Of a stretch of 23,614 bases of DNA, positions 1 through 8,185 are shown piece after piece. The DNA is from JABJOR01 sp965603075 (lineage in GTDB: Bacteria > Pseudomonadota > Alphaproteobacteria > Rhodospirillales > Casp-alpha2). The notes under the pieces were generated by a model. That model did no database searches. It worked only from the letters and a program-made list of their open reading frames with translations, and was not told where the DNA came from. The DNA lies in the NCBI GenBank assembly GCA_965603075.1, contig CBFDBO010000040.1, forward strand, positions 1 to 23,614. Reading direction: 5' to 3'. The first letter of the stretch is position 1. Each line of letters begins with the position of its first letter. Made by a program: the position numbers and the translations under genes.

Positions 1-165
1 CGATACTCTCTTAAATCAGGCTGCCAAGTGTTCCAATTTATATGACGACGGACAATTTTGATATCCGATTGCGATCAATGTTTGGACAAAATTAAATATG
101 TTCGCTTCCCACTGCCGTTCCAGTAGATCGAAAATTTGCTCTAAGATCAGAATAATCCTCAAAAT

Positions 166-372
166 TTAAAGAATGTCTGTTTTTATATAAAATATAGACA
201 TTATATTGGTCTGGTATTCTAGGCTGCCTCTAATCAAATTTTGGCATATTGTATTCGCATGACCATTTATCACTGATTCATTAACCATTTTATTTTTGGT
301 GATTATGTCCCTTATGTTATCGATGATAACCACCTTTGGCTTAACGGAATTAATCAGCTCATCAATTTCAAG
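166..372 (-). pseudogene. possible gene remnant, unrecognised
   Basis: A minus-strand frame is open for 68 codons, from just after a stop at 375-373 to a TAA at 168-166, with no convincing start codon or ribosome site. Its translation is protein-like, with a hydrophobic strand followed by Asp (KPKVVIIDNIRDII) and a later EYQTNIMSIFYIKTD stretch. This is loosely reminiscent of the Walker B and following strand of P-loop ATPases, but I cannot assign a family. The upstream DNA on the same strand carries stops in all frames, so it would be a decayed tail. The open frame could also be chance in AT-rich DNA. The rest of 1-598 shows nothing I can support as a gene. Confidence 0.2.
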
Positions 373-598
373 TTAATGCTGTTGCTTAGTTCAAAAACGA
401 TGAGCCCGGTAGTAGCCGTAAATGTTTCTGGTGATGTTTTATGTTTAGAATTAAAGACACCAATTGATTGAGTTATGTGGCTCTCAGATAAGTAAATGGA
501 AACGGTGTGTGTAGGCTAAAATCATTTAATTGCTACTTGCTGGTCGGAATAAATTGAGTTATCAAATTTCACACTTTTAAATTCATAAGGATAAAACC

Positions 599-2398
599 GT
601 GGCAAGATTTACGACTAGGCCGGAAATAAAAGGAACCTTTGGTGTTGTTACGTCAACACATTGGCTCGCTACTGCTGCAGGTATGGCAACTCTCGAAAAA
701 GGGGGCAATGCATTTGACGCCGCTGTTGCCACGGCCTTTGCCTTGCAAATAGTTGAACCACATTTGAATGGCCCTGCGGGTGATGTATCAACATTAATTG
801 CCCCTGCTGATGGTGATGTTCAGGTGATTTGTGGGCAAGGTGTGTCTCCAGAAGCTGCAACAATTCAAGCTTATCGTGATCAGGGTCTGGATATAATTCC
901 CGGCACAGGGTTGCTGGCGACGGTTGTGCCCGGGGTGTTTGATTCCTGGATGCTGATGCTGCGTGATCATGGTACCATGCGATTAAGTGAGGTCATGGAA
1001 TATGCAATTACCTTTGCCAAGGATGGTTGTCCCCTCATTGAAAACGTCAGTAATGCGATCAATAACGTCAAAGAATTATTTGAAACCGAATGGCCAACTT
1101 CGGCAGAAATATTCTTACCCGGCGGTACTGTTCCCAAATCTGGTGAGCTATTTAAAAATCCGTTGCTCGCGGAAACCTATTTGCGCATTATCCGTGAAGC
1201 CGAGGCTACGGGTTCAGATCGGGATAGCGAAATTGATGCGGCCCGTAAAATTTGGAGCGAAGGTTTTATTGCTGAAGCAATTGATGATTTTTGCCGCAAC
1301 AACGAAGTTATGGACTCATCTGGAGGTCGCCACAGAGGTCTTTTAACAGGGGCGGACATGGCGGCATGGCAAGCCAGCTATGAGGAACCCCTCAGCTATG
1401 ATTACCATGGGCATACTGTTTATAAAACCGGCCCTTGGGGACAGGGACCTGCGTTTTTACAGCAATTGGCATTGCTCAATCAATTTGATTTGAGTGCCAT
1501 GGATGAAAACGATCCTGATTTTGTTCACACCATTGTCGAAGCAACAAAACTGGCTTTTGCTGATCGTGAACTGTTTTATGGTGATCCTGATTTTATTGAT
1601 GTGCCGATGGAAACACTGCTTTCTGATGATTACAATAAACAACGCGCACAATTAATCACCAAACAGGCATCCCTTGAACTACGCCCCGGTGAGATTGAAG
1701 GTTATGGTGGCAAAATTATTGCCCAACCCGTCGGGCATGCCGAAGGTTCGGCGGGTGCTGGCGAACCCACGGTTGCCCGATATGAAGAAAACCCAACGGA
1801 TAAAAATGGTGAAGTTAAGGGCGATACGTGCCATTTTGATATCATTGATAAGTGGGGCAATATGGTTGCAGCAACGCCGAGCGGGGGATGGCTGCAAAGC
1901 TCACCGGCTATTCCGGGTCTGGGGTTTTGTCTGAATACACGTGCTCAGATGTTTTGGCTGGATGAACAGTCGAGCTCTAAACTGGAACCAAAGAAACGTC
2001 CTAGAACGACACTGACCCCATCGTTTTGCAAACGTGATGGAATACCCTATATGGCATTCGGTACGCCCGGTGGTGATCAACAGGACCAATGGTCACTGCA
2101 TTTCTTCTTGAGGCATGTTCATTTTGGATTGAACCTTCAAGAAGCAATTGAAGCACCAAGTTTTCACACGGCTCATTTCCCAAGCTCGTTCTATCCCAGA
2201 GAATATAATGCGGGCTCTCTTTTCATGGAAGGGCGTTTCCCGCAATCCACAATTGATGAACTCATCAAACGTGGACACAATGTCAACGTTGATGATGATT
2301 GGTCCATTGGTCGCGTTACGGCCGCATCCAAGAGCAAAGACATGCTCCACGCTGCAGCTAACCCCCGATATATGCAAGGTTATGCAGCCGGTCGATGA
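599..2398 (+). CDS. gamma-glutamyltranspeptidase-family hydrolase (GGT-like)
   Basis: A 599-residue protein of the gamma-glutamyltransferase (Ntn-hydrolase) superfamily. These enzymes are made as a precursor and cleave themselves at a Thr, which becomes the N-terminal nucleophile of the small subunit and attacks gamma-glutamyl amide bonds. The N-terminal half has the family core (KGGNAFDAAVATAFAL at about 34-49). The candidate nucleophile is Thr410 in GDTCHFDIIDKWGN, followed by ATPSGGWLQSSPAIPG, the conserved Arg-rich RPRTTLTP segment and FGTPGGDQQDQW near the C-terminus. No signal peptide is visible, so it should act in the cytoplasm, unlike periplasmic E. coli Ggt. It starts at GTG with AAGGA 7 nt upstream. 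It stands alone on its strand, converges on the GntR gene 22 nt away, and sits beside a peptide-type importer. Whether it is a transpeptidase or a dedicated hydrolase of an imported amide cannot be told. Confidence 0.93.
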   Translation: MARFTTRPEIKGTFGVVTSTHWLATAAGMATLEKGGNAFDAAVATAFALQIVEPHLNGPAGDVSTLIAPADGDVQVICGQGVSPEAATIQAYRDQGLDIIPGTGLLATVVPGVFDSWMLMLRDHGTMRLSEVMEYAITFAKDGCPLIENVSNAINNVKELFETEWPTSAEIFLPGGTVPKSGELFKNPLLAETYLRIIREAEATGSDRDSEIDAARKIWSEGFIAEAIDDFCRNNEVMDSSGGRHRGLLTGADMAAWQASYEEPLSYDYHGHTVYKTGPWGQGPAFLQQLALLNQFDLSAMDENDPDFVHTIVEATKLAFADRELFYGDPDFIDVPMETLLSDDYNKQRAQLITKQASLELRPGEIEGYGGKIIAQPVGHAEGSAGAGEPTVARYEENPTDKNGEVKGDTCHFDIIDKWGNMVAATPSGGWLQSSPAIPGLGFCLNTRAQMFWLDEQSSSKLEPKKRPRTTLTPSFCKRDGIPYMAFGTPGGDQQDQWSLHFFLRHVHFGLNLQEAIEAPSFHTAHFPSSFYPREYNAGSLFMEGRFPQSTIDELIKRGHNVNVDDDWSIGRVTAASKSKDMLHAAANPRYMQGYAAGR

Positions 2399-2419
2399 CT
2401 CAAGTGGTGATGATTTAGA

Positions 2420-3112
2420 TTAATCTAATGCAGACTTAAGCGGTGGAGCCCATAACTCGATTACATCGGTGATATGGGCTCTCATAGCCTCGGCAGCTTG
2501 ATCCGGGTTTTTCGCAGCGAGAGCTTGCATTATTGGTTTATGCGCTTCAGTCGGTGAGACTCTTAAGTCTTTTGTCTCTTTGCTACCAAATGTAAAAAGA
2601 TGCATATGCAACGTGCAACGCTTCAAAATGGGTTCAAGAGCTTTCAGGTTTGATGCACGGAATATGGTCATATGAATCAATCTGTCCAATTCACTGACAG
2701 CATATTGATCTCCGCCAGTCATGGCTTTTTCCATTTCTTCGAGCATGCTTTCGACATTTTCTAAATCTTCTTTTGTAAAGGAAAGGGCGGCTTGCCGAAT
2801 GCCTTCAACCTCAAGGTCAATTCTTATTTTGGCCATCTGTATAGCTTCGGCAACGTACGTTCGGGAAACAATCGTTCCGTGATAACCTCGGCGTTCAACC
2901 AAGCCCTCTTCCTGCAATCGCAGTAAAGCTTCACGCACCGTTCCTTGACTGCAATTGAATTCCCGCCCCAAGGTTTGCTCTACAAGGGGTGTGTCTGAAG
3001 GAATTTCGCCCAAAAGGATGCGTCGGCGAACTGCATGGAATACGGTGCTTCCTTTGGTGATTGCAGAAAACTTAAATTTATCTGGCCCGTTGTCTATTTC
3101 TGAAAGATTCAT
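2420..3112 (-). CDS. GntR-family transcriptional regulator, FCD subfamily
   Basis: A 230-residue ligand-responsive repressor or activator. Residues about 20-85 form the winged helix-turn-helix typical of GntR (VFHAVRRRILLGEI, LVEQTLGREFNCSQGTVREAL, LVERRGYHGTIV). Residues about 90-220 form an all-helical FCD effector domain. Asp143, His147, His191 and His213 fit the Asp/His metal-binding set of FCD domains that bind carboxylic acids. I place the start at the ATG at 3112, which has a GGAG 11 nt upstream. An in-frame TTG at 3169 would add 19 residues with no ribosome site and an odd Ile-rich sequence. The gene is divergent from the ABC operon and convergent with the GGT gene, so it probably controls the importer in response to substrate or a breakdown product. 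Confidence 0.92.
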   Translation of the reverse strand: MNLSEIDNGPDKFKFSAITKGSTVFHAVRRRILLGEIPSDTPLVEQTLGREFNCSQGTVREALLRLQEEGLVERRGYHGTIVSRTYVAEAIQMAKIRIDLEVEGIRQAALSFTKEDLENVESMLEEMEKAMTGGDQYAVSELDRLIHMTIFRASNLKALEPILKRCTLHMHLFTFGSKETKDLRVSPTEAHKPIMQALAAKNPDQAAEAMRAHITDVIELWAPPLKSALD

Positions 3113-3136
3113 CTTGACTTGAACTCCACATCGGCC

Positions 3137-3163
3137 ATTATCAATATCGATAATATAGATAAT
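3137..3163. repeat. inverted repeat in the gntR-ABC divergent intergenic region
   Basis: ATTATC (3137-3142) and GATAAT (3149-3154) form a perfect 6-bp inverted repeat around a 6-nt centre, and a second GATAAT follows at 3158-3163. It lies just upstream of the gntR start. The position suits an operator, but AT-rich DNA gives such pairs by chance. Confidence 0.3.
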
Positions 3164-3225
3164 AATCAAAATTAAGAAGTTTTCAACAAGGAATTATAAG
3201 ACTCTCAAAGAAGGGTTGATTCTAA

Positions 3226-3234
3226 TTGTAACAA
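3226..3234. promoter_or_regulatory. candidate GntR/FCD operator half-sites
   Basis: TTGT-A-ACAA is a short inverted repeat resembling the TNGT...ACNA half-sites bound by many FCD-type GntR proteins. It lies between the divergent regulator and transporter genes, where such an operator is expected. The call rests on motif likeness and position only, and the spacing is shorter than in the best known sites. Confidence 0.25.
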
Positions 3235-3291
3235 ACAGCTTGTGATTAAAAATTTACAGATACCGTAAATATGTCTCGTAAGAGCATTGCC

Positions 3292-3298
3292 AGGGAGG
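3292..3298 (+). promoter_or_regulatory. ribosome binding site deciding the start of the first ABC ATPase
   Basis: AGGGAGG lies 8 nt before an in-frame TTG at 3307. The ATG 36 nt further upstream (3271) has no purine-rich site before it. The TTG product begins directly with the usual ABC N-terminal strand (MEKILQIKDLVVEF). Confidence 0.65.
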
Positions 3299-3306
3299 GC
3301 AGTATA

Positions 3307-4299
3307 TTGGAGAAAATTCTCCAAATTAAAGACTTAGTCGTTGAATTCCAAACAACGGGTGGTCTGGTGCAAGCTGTAAATGGTATTTCCTATTCAGTTT
3401 CCGGGGGGGAGATCGTTGCTATAGTGGGTGAGTCTGGCAGTGGTAAATCTGTCAGTGCACAAACTGTTCTTGGACTTGTTCAAACACCACCTGGTAGAAT
3501 TGTGGGCGGCGAAATATTGTTTGAAGATACCGACTTGCTGAGCCTAGACGATCAAGCAATCAGGGACATTCGAGGTCGGGACATTGCAATGGTATTTCAG
3601 GAGCCAATGAGCTCTTTGAATCCTGTCTTATCAATCGGTCGACAGCTTACCGAAGGAATGAAATTACACCTTGGTTTTAATAAAGCTCAAGCCAATGAGC
3701 GAGCCGTTGAACTTTTATCCATGGTGGGTATTTCAGATCCCTCAGAAAGACTGAAACAATACCCGCATCAACTGAGCGGTGGTATGCGTCAAAGAGTGAT
3801 GATTGCCATGGCCTTGGCCTGCAAACCGAAACTTATTATTGCCGATGAACCGACCACAGCTTTGGATGTGACAATTCAAGCGCAAGTGTTATCGCTGATG
3901 CAGGATTTGTGTAAAAAAATGAATGTGGCATTGATTCTTATTACTCATAATCTGGGCATTGTTGCACGGTATGCTGAATGGGTGAATGTCATGTATGCGG
4001 GCAGGATTGTCGAATCGGGTAGTGCGCGGAACCTGTACGCTAATCCCAGTCATCCATATACGGTTGGTTTGTTAAATTCCGTTCCACGGCTTGACCAGGA
4101 TCGTGGGAAACCAATTAATCCTATTCCAGGAAATCCACCGGATCTTTCAGCCCTAGGCGACGGATGTGCTTTTGCCCCCAGATGCCGGTTTGCCACTGAA
4201 AGATGTCAAAATGAAATTCCAGATTTAATGACTGTTGATGATGAGCATCGATCTGCATGTTGGGAAATGGAAGCCTTACAAAAGGAGAATGCAGCGTGA
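3307..4299 (+). CDS. dipeptide/oligopeptide-type ABC transporter ATP-binding protein (DppD/OppD-like)
   Basis: A 330-residue ATPase that powers the importer encoded downstream, on the cytoplasmic face of the membrane. Counted from the TTG start, Walker A is GESGSGKS (41-48), the Q-loop follows in FQEPMSSLNP, the signature is LSGGMRQ (156-162), Walker B is LIIADEP (176-182) and the switch His is His214. The C-terminal oligopeptide-transporter extension contains GCAFAPRCRF...RC, a Cys cluster typical of OppD/DppD that can bind an Fe-S cluster in some members. An alternative ATG at 3271 would add 12 residues but lacks a ribosome site. It is the first gene of the operon and overlaps the next ATPase by 4 nt. 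Confidence 0.95.
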   Translation: MEKILQIKDLVVEFQTTGGLVQAVNGISYSVSGGEIVAIVGESGSGKSVSAQTVLGLVQTPPGRIVGGEILFEDTDLLSLDDQAIRDIRGRDIAMVFQEPMSSLNPVLSIGRQLTEGMKLHLGFNKAQANERAVELLSMVGISDPSERLKQYPHQLSGGMRQRVMIAMALACKPKLIIADEPTTALDVTIQAQVLSLMQDLCKKMNVALILITHNLGIVARYAEWVNVMYAGRIVESGSARNLYANPSHPYTVGLLNSVPRLDQDRGKPINPIPGNPPDLSALGDGCAFAPRCRFATERCQNEIPDLMTVDDEHRSACWEMEALQKENAA

Positions 4300-5315
4300 G
4301 TCAATCGAGCTCAGTCTTACAAACCGATCAGCTTTCCGAGCCAGATAATTTATTGACTGTTGATAATCTGCAGGTTCATTTCCCTGTTCGAGAGGGTACA
4401 TTTTTTCAAAAAACGACAGGATACGTAAAAGCCGTAGACGGGGTTTCGTTTCAAATTAAACGGGGTGAAACTTTGGGGCTTGTGGGTGAATCCGGATGCG
4501 GCAAAACCACAATCGGTCGGTGTTTATTGAACCTGGAGGCACCTACGGGTGGTCGCGTGGATTTTGAAGGATATGATATTATTAATCTGAAACCGGAAGA
4601 TATGAATATTTATCGGCGTAAGGTACAGGCTGTTTTTCAAGACCCTTTCAGTTCCCTTAATCCAAGAATGTCGGTTGGTGATATTATTGCAGAACCACTG
4701 GTAATTCACGAAAAGGGTATGACTTTTATTGATCGTGCACTCCGCGTTGGAGAACTTTTATCAATTTGCGGCTTACCCGCAAACTTAGCTGATCGTTATC
4801 CCCACGAGATGTCCGGTGGTCAACGGCAGCGTGTAGGCATTGCCCGCGCATTGGCCCTACGCCCGGAATTCATTGTTTGTGATGAGGCTGTATCGGCACT
4901 GGATGTCTCTATTCAGGCGCAGATTATTTGCTTGCTTGAAGACCTCCGTGAAGAATTCGGCCTGACTTATTTATTTATTGGTCATGACTTAAGTGTTGTA
5001 CGTCATTTATGTCATCGGGTGGCTGTTATGTATCTTGGAAAGATCGTTGAAATTGGGGACTGTGATGAAATATTCGAAGACCCAAAACATCCTTATACTC
5101 AGGCACTTTTAACCGCCGTTCCAATACCGGACCCTGAAAAAGAACAAGGTCGTTCACATACTTATCTTGGTGGTGAAGTGCCAAGCCCAATGAACCCGCC
5201 GCCTGGATGTGTGTTTCATCCACGATGTTCTCTGGCGGAAGATAGTTGTAAATCACAGATTCCAGTCCCTCGGGAATTGCCCAGTGGGCGGATAGTCGCT
5301 TGTCCTCTCAGTTGA
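4296..5315 (+). CDS. dipeptide/oligopeptide-type ABC transporter ATP-binding protein (DppF/OppF-like)
   Basis: The second, 339-residue ATPase of the heterodimeric engine. From the GTG start, Walker A is GESGCGKT (65-72), the Q-loop lies in FQDPFSSLNP, the signature is MSGGQRQ (172-178), Walker B is FIVCDE (192-197) followed by AVSALD, and the switch His is His230. The C-terminus again has the Cys-containing oligopeptide extension (GCVFHPRCSL...SC). I choose GTG at 4296 because AAAGGAG lies 8 nt upstream and GTGA overlaps the previous stop, a classic coupling overlap. An in-frame ATG at 4257 sits inside the upstream gene without a site. The Pro normally found after the Walker B Glu is Ala here, a variation seen in DppF-type proteins. 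Confidence 0.95.
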   Translation: MSQSSSVLQTDQLSEPDNLLTVDNLQVHFPVREGTFFQKTTGYVKAVDGVSFQIKRGETLGLVGESGCGKTTIGRCLLNLEAPTGGRVDFEGYDIINLKPEDMNIYRRKVQAVFQDPFSSLNPRMSVGDIIAEPLVIHEKGMTFIDRALRVGELLSICGLPANLADRYPHEMSGGQRQRVGIARALALRPEFIVCDEAVSALDVSIQAQIICLLEDLREEFGLTYLFIGHDLSVVRHLCHRVAVMYLGKIVEIGDCDEIFEDPKHPYTQALLTAVPIPDPEKEQGRSHTYLGGEVPSPMNPPPGCVFHPRCSLAEDSCKSQIPVPRELPSGRIVACPLS

Positions 5316-5376
5316 GATTTCAGCGAAAATAAAGAAGGCCTTTAGAAAGAATAACTTAATTTAGGGAGAAATTAAT

Positions 5377-7167
5377 ATGTCTATAAAAACATTAGATGAG
5401 TTAAACCTCATTGAAAGAGCCGAGTTAGAAAGGGAATTAGCATCCGCTTATGATTTTGATTCCAAAGATCCCCTGTACGGACTTTCAAAACATGATATGA
5501 GCGGGCCAAACATGAGTCGCCGTTCAATTCTACGATTAATGGCTGCTGCAGGAACGCTGACAGCAACAAACATGATCCCCATGGCCGCTGGTTTTAATGA
5601 TGCTGAAGCAGCTTCCGGCGGAACACTAACGTGTGGTTGGGCCGGCGTTGGTCAAATTGTTACCCTTGACCCTGCTCAGATCAATCAGGTTGTGCAGTTC
5701 CAAATTATGTCCAATGTTCTAAGCGGTCTTATGCATATCAACCGTGATCTGGTTGGTGAAGGTGATCTGGCTGAGAGTTGGGAAGTTGATAGTTCCGGTA
5801 CAAACTACCTCTTCACATTGCGCAGCGGTGTTACATTCCATAACGGCGACAAATTTGACGCCGATGATGTTCTGTTTACCTACAATCGTTCAAAAGATAG
5901 CACTAAATCCATTCACTCTCGTGTATTGAATAATGTTAATTCTGTCGAAAAAGTGAATGATCTTCAGGTTCGATTTAATCTTGAAAAACCACAGGCTTCA
6001 TTCCTAACCAAAACACTTGAACGCTCAAGTGGCCGTGCCATGACGATTGTCAGTCGTGGTGCTTTGGAATCAATGGGTGAGTCACAGTATGGTTTGACAC
6101 CCGTTGGCACTGGTCCTTTCAAGATCGTTGAACACCAACTTGGTCAAGGCGTGGAAATGGACAAGTTTGCGGATTATTATGATCCCGAGCGTCCCAAACT
6201 CGACAAGGTTATCATCAAGCCAATCAGTGACGCAGAGCCACTGGCTGCTGCTATCGAATCAGGTGATATTCAATTGATTGGTGGCAACCCGATTGCTGCT
6301 GAACTGGTTGACCGTTTTGTTGCTAACCCTGATTTGGTTGTTGATGAAGTTGCTGGCCCTGGGTTCCAATCCATTTGGATCAATCCATGGCATGAGCACA
6401 TGAAAGTTAGCGATTTCAATAAACCTGTTTCTGAATTGATGAAAGAAAAAGGGTTTATGGTTCGTCTTGCATTTGCCAAGGCTATGGACCGTGATCGGTA
6501 TCTCAAACAAGCACAGTTCGGTCGTGGCACCGCAGCGCATGGTACGATTAATCCTGCTATGGGTTTCTACTTCGATGAGACCCTTGCTGAAACATCAAAT
6601 CAAAAATTTGATGTCAAAGAAGCTCAGCGACTTATGGCAGCAGCCGGTTATCCGGGCGGTAAAGGTTTCCCAACATTGAAGCTGACAACAACACCGTCTA
6701 ATCGTCGTGAATCGACTGTTGTCGCGAACATTTTGAAAAAGAACTTGGGTGTTAATATTCAAATTGAAGCCAAAGAATGGTCGGTCAATGTTGAAGAGTT
6801 CGATACCATGAGATGGGATCTGCGTCGTTCAGGTAGCGGTGGTGACTTCGATCCTGATGATGGTATTGTTGATTGGATGCAAACTGACTCCAAGTTTAAC
6901 GGTCGCAATCGTGATAAAACAATTTATCCATTCGGATACTTCTCTGATGCGGAAGCCGACGCATTAATTGCTGAACAAAGTACCGAGGCTGATCTTGAAA
7001 AGCGTAAAGCTTTGGTTCAAAAAGTCGATAAGATTACATCGGATAAAGTTGCTTCAATCTTCTTATTCCACCCGGCAAATATTCTGGTTCACCATACGAG
7101 CGTGAACTTCCCGAAACAAAGCAGAATACCGGGACTGGTCGATCTAGATCGAGTGAGCATTTCTTAA
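5377..7167 (+). CDS. ABC transporter substrate-binding protein, SBP family 5 (DppA/OppA-like), Tat-type signal
   Basis: A 596-residue extracytoplasmic receptor that should deliver the ligand to the permeases. Family-5 features include the early LDPAQINQ segment, LAESWEVDSSGTNYLFTLRSGVTFHNGD with DADDVLFTYNR, and TPVGTGPFKI. The signal is unusual. The start ATG has a strong AGGGAG site, yet 46 mostly charged residues precede a twin-arginine motif (SRRSILRLM, Arg48-Arg49), a hydrophobic stretch and a likely cleavage point after AEA near residue 78. That pattern suggests Tat export of a folded protein. A start at the internal ATG 5512 (MSRRS) would give a normal Tat leader but lacks a ribosome site. 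Sixty-one nt separate it from the ATPase gene. Confidence 0.94.
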   Translation: MSIKTLDELNLIERAELERELASAYDFDSKDPLYGLSKHDMSGPNMSRRSILRLMAAAGTLTATNMIPMAAGFNDAEAASGGTLTCGWAGVGQIVTLDPAQINQVVQFQIMSNVLSGLMHINRDLVGEGDLAESWEVDSSGTNYLFTLRSGVTFHNGDKFDADDVLFTYNRSKDSTKSIHSRVLNNVNSVEKVNDLQVRFNLEKPQASFLTKTLERSSGRAMTIVSRGALESMGESQYGLTPVGTGPFKIVEHQLGQGVEMDKFADYYDPERPKLDKVIIKPISDAEPLAAAIESGDIQLIGGNPIAAELVDRFVANPDLVVDEVAGPGFQSIWINPWHEHMKVSDFNKPVSELMKEKGFMVRLAFAKAMDRDRYLKQAQFGRGTAAHGTINPAMGFYFDETLAETSNQKFDVKEAQRLMAAAGYPGGKGFPTLKLTTTPSNRRESTVVANILKKNLGVNIQIEAKEWSVNVEEFDTMRWDLRRSGSGGDFDPDDGIVDWMQTDSKFNGRNRDKTIYPFGYFSDAEADALIAEQSTEADLEKRKALVQKVDKITSDKVASIFLFHPANILVHHTSVNFPKQSRIPGLVDLDRVSIS

Positions 7168-7184
7168 ATAAACCTAAATTTATG

Positions 7185-7212
7185 GACCAGGCTGCATGTA
7201 TGTAGCCTGGTC
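7185..7212 (+). terminator. intercistronic hairpin between binding protein and permease
   Basis: GACCAGGCT (7185-7193) pairs perfectly with AGCCTGGTC (7204-7212) around a 10-nt loop that itself can form CAT/ATG pairs. No T-run follows. Hairpins at this place in binding-protein operons commonly protect the upstream mRNA end and lower expression of the permeases. It could also act as a partial terminator. Confidence 0.6.
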
Positions 7213-7234
7213 TGTATAATTATTGAGAGTTAAC

Positions 7235-8185
7235 ATGTCCCGTTTTCTTATTCGTCGAGTATTTGGTGCCTTAATTGTTATGTTCGCCGTTGCGACGCTT
7301 GTCTTTATAATGTTGCGACTGGTACCGGGCGATCCTATCGCTGCAATGTTATATGATGCTGGCGATCCTGATGCTGTGGATGAAATCCGCGCCAAATTGG
7401 GTCTGGATAGACCGATGTACGTCCAATATGGAAAATGGCTCTGGCAGGCTTTGCAGGGTGATTTTGGGCGCTCAATTTATGGCAGTCGGGTTGATGTCAG
7501 TCGATTGCTTTGGGAGGCCCTTCCGAGGACCTTATCTATAGCGTCATTGTCTTTTGTAATTGCCATTGTCATTGCGGTTCCTGCAGGATTAATTGCCGCA
7601 ACTAGGAGAAATTCAGGGGCAGATTACGCCGTTACATTCGTCGCCTTCTTGGGGCTCAGTATGCCCGATTTCTGGTTGGCTATCCTCCTTATTATCGCTT
7701 TTGCGGCGAACTTGCATTGGCTGCCCGCTATTGGTTACGTGCCCCTTGCAAAAGGTTTCTGGCCCTGGTTTTCACATTTAATTTTACCGTCTCTGGCTGT
7801 TGGCACAGCTTTTTCTGCGATTGTTGCGCGAATGATCAGATCATCAATGCTGGAAGTCTTAAACACAGATTATATGCGTGTGGCGCGTTCAAAGGGGCTG
7901 AGCGAACGAACATTAATCCTGACCCATGCCCTACCAAACGCTCTTATTCCTGTTGTGACCGTTATTGGTATTGCTTTCGCTTTATTGATGTCAGGTACAG
8001 TTGTTGTTGAGAATGTCTTTGCTATCAAAGGTCTGGGCCGACTGTTGATTCAAGGGATCTTAAACCGTGATTATCCGGTCGTTCAGGGAACAATACTTGT
8101 TGTATCTGCGATTTTTGTATTCTCCAACTTATTGGTTGATGTGCTTTATTCCATCATTGACCCAAGAATTAGACTTCAATCATGA
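7235..8185 (+). CDS. ABC transporter permease (DppB/OppB-like)
   Basis: A 316-residue inner-membrane subunit. It opens with the typical DppB N-terminus (MSRFLIRRVFGALIVMFAVATLVFIMLRLVPGDP), in which the first membrane helix runs into the conserved PGDP. About six hydrophobic segments follow. The cytoplasmic EAA loop, which contacts the ATPases, is TDYMRVARSKGLSERTLILTHALPNALIP. I choose ATG 7235, since a TTG at 7223 would add only MRVN and GAGAG lies just ahead of the ATG. It overlaps the next permease by 4 nt (ATGA), so the two are probably translationally coupled. Confidence 0.95.
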   Translation: MSRFLIRRVFGALIVMFAVATLVFIMLRLVPGDPIAAMLYDAGDPDAVDEIRAKLGLDRPMYVQYGKWLWQALQGDFGRSIYGSRVDVSRLLWEALPRTLSIASLSFVIAIVIAVPAGLIAATRRNSGADYAVTFVAFLGLSMPDFWLAILLIIAFAANLHWLPAIGYVPLAKGFWPWFSHLILPSLAVGTAFSAIVARMIRSSMLEVLNTDYMRVARSKGLSERTLILTHALPNALIPVVTVIGIAFALLMSGTVVVENVFAIKGLGRLLIQGILNRDYPVVQGTILVVSAIFVFSNLLVDVLYSIIDPRIRLQS

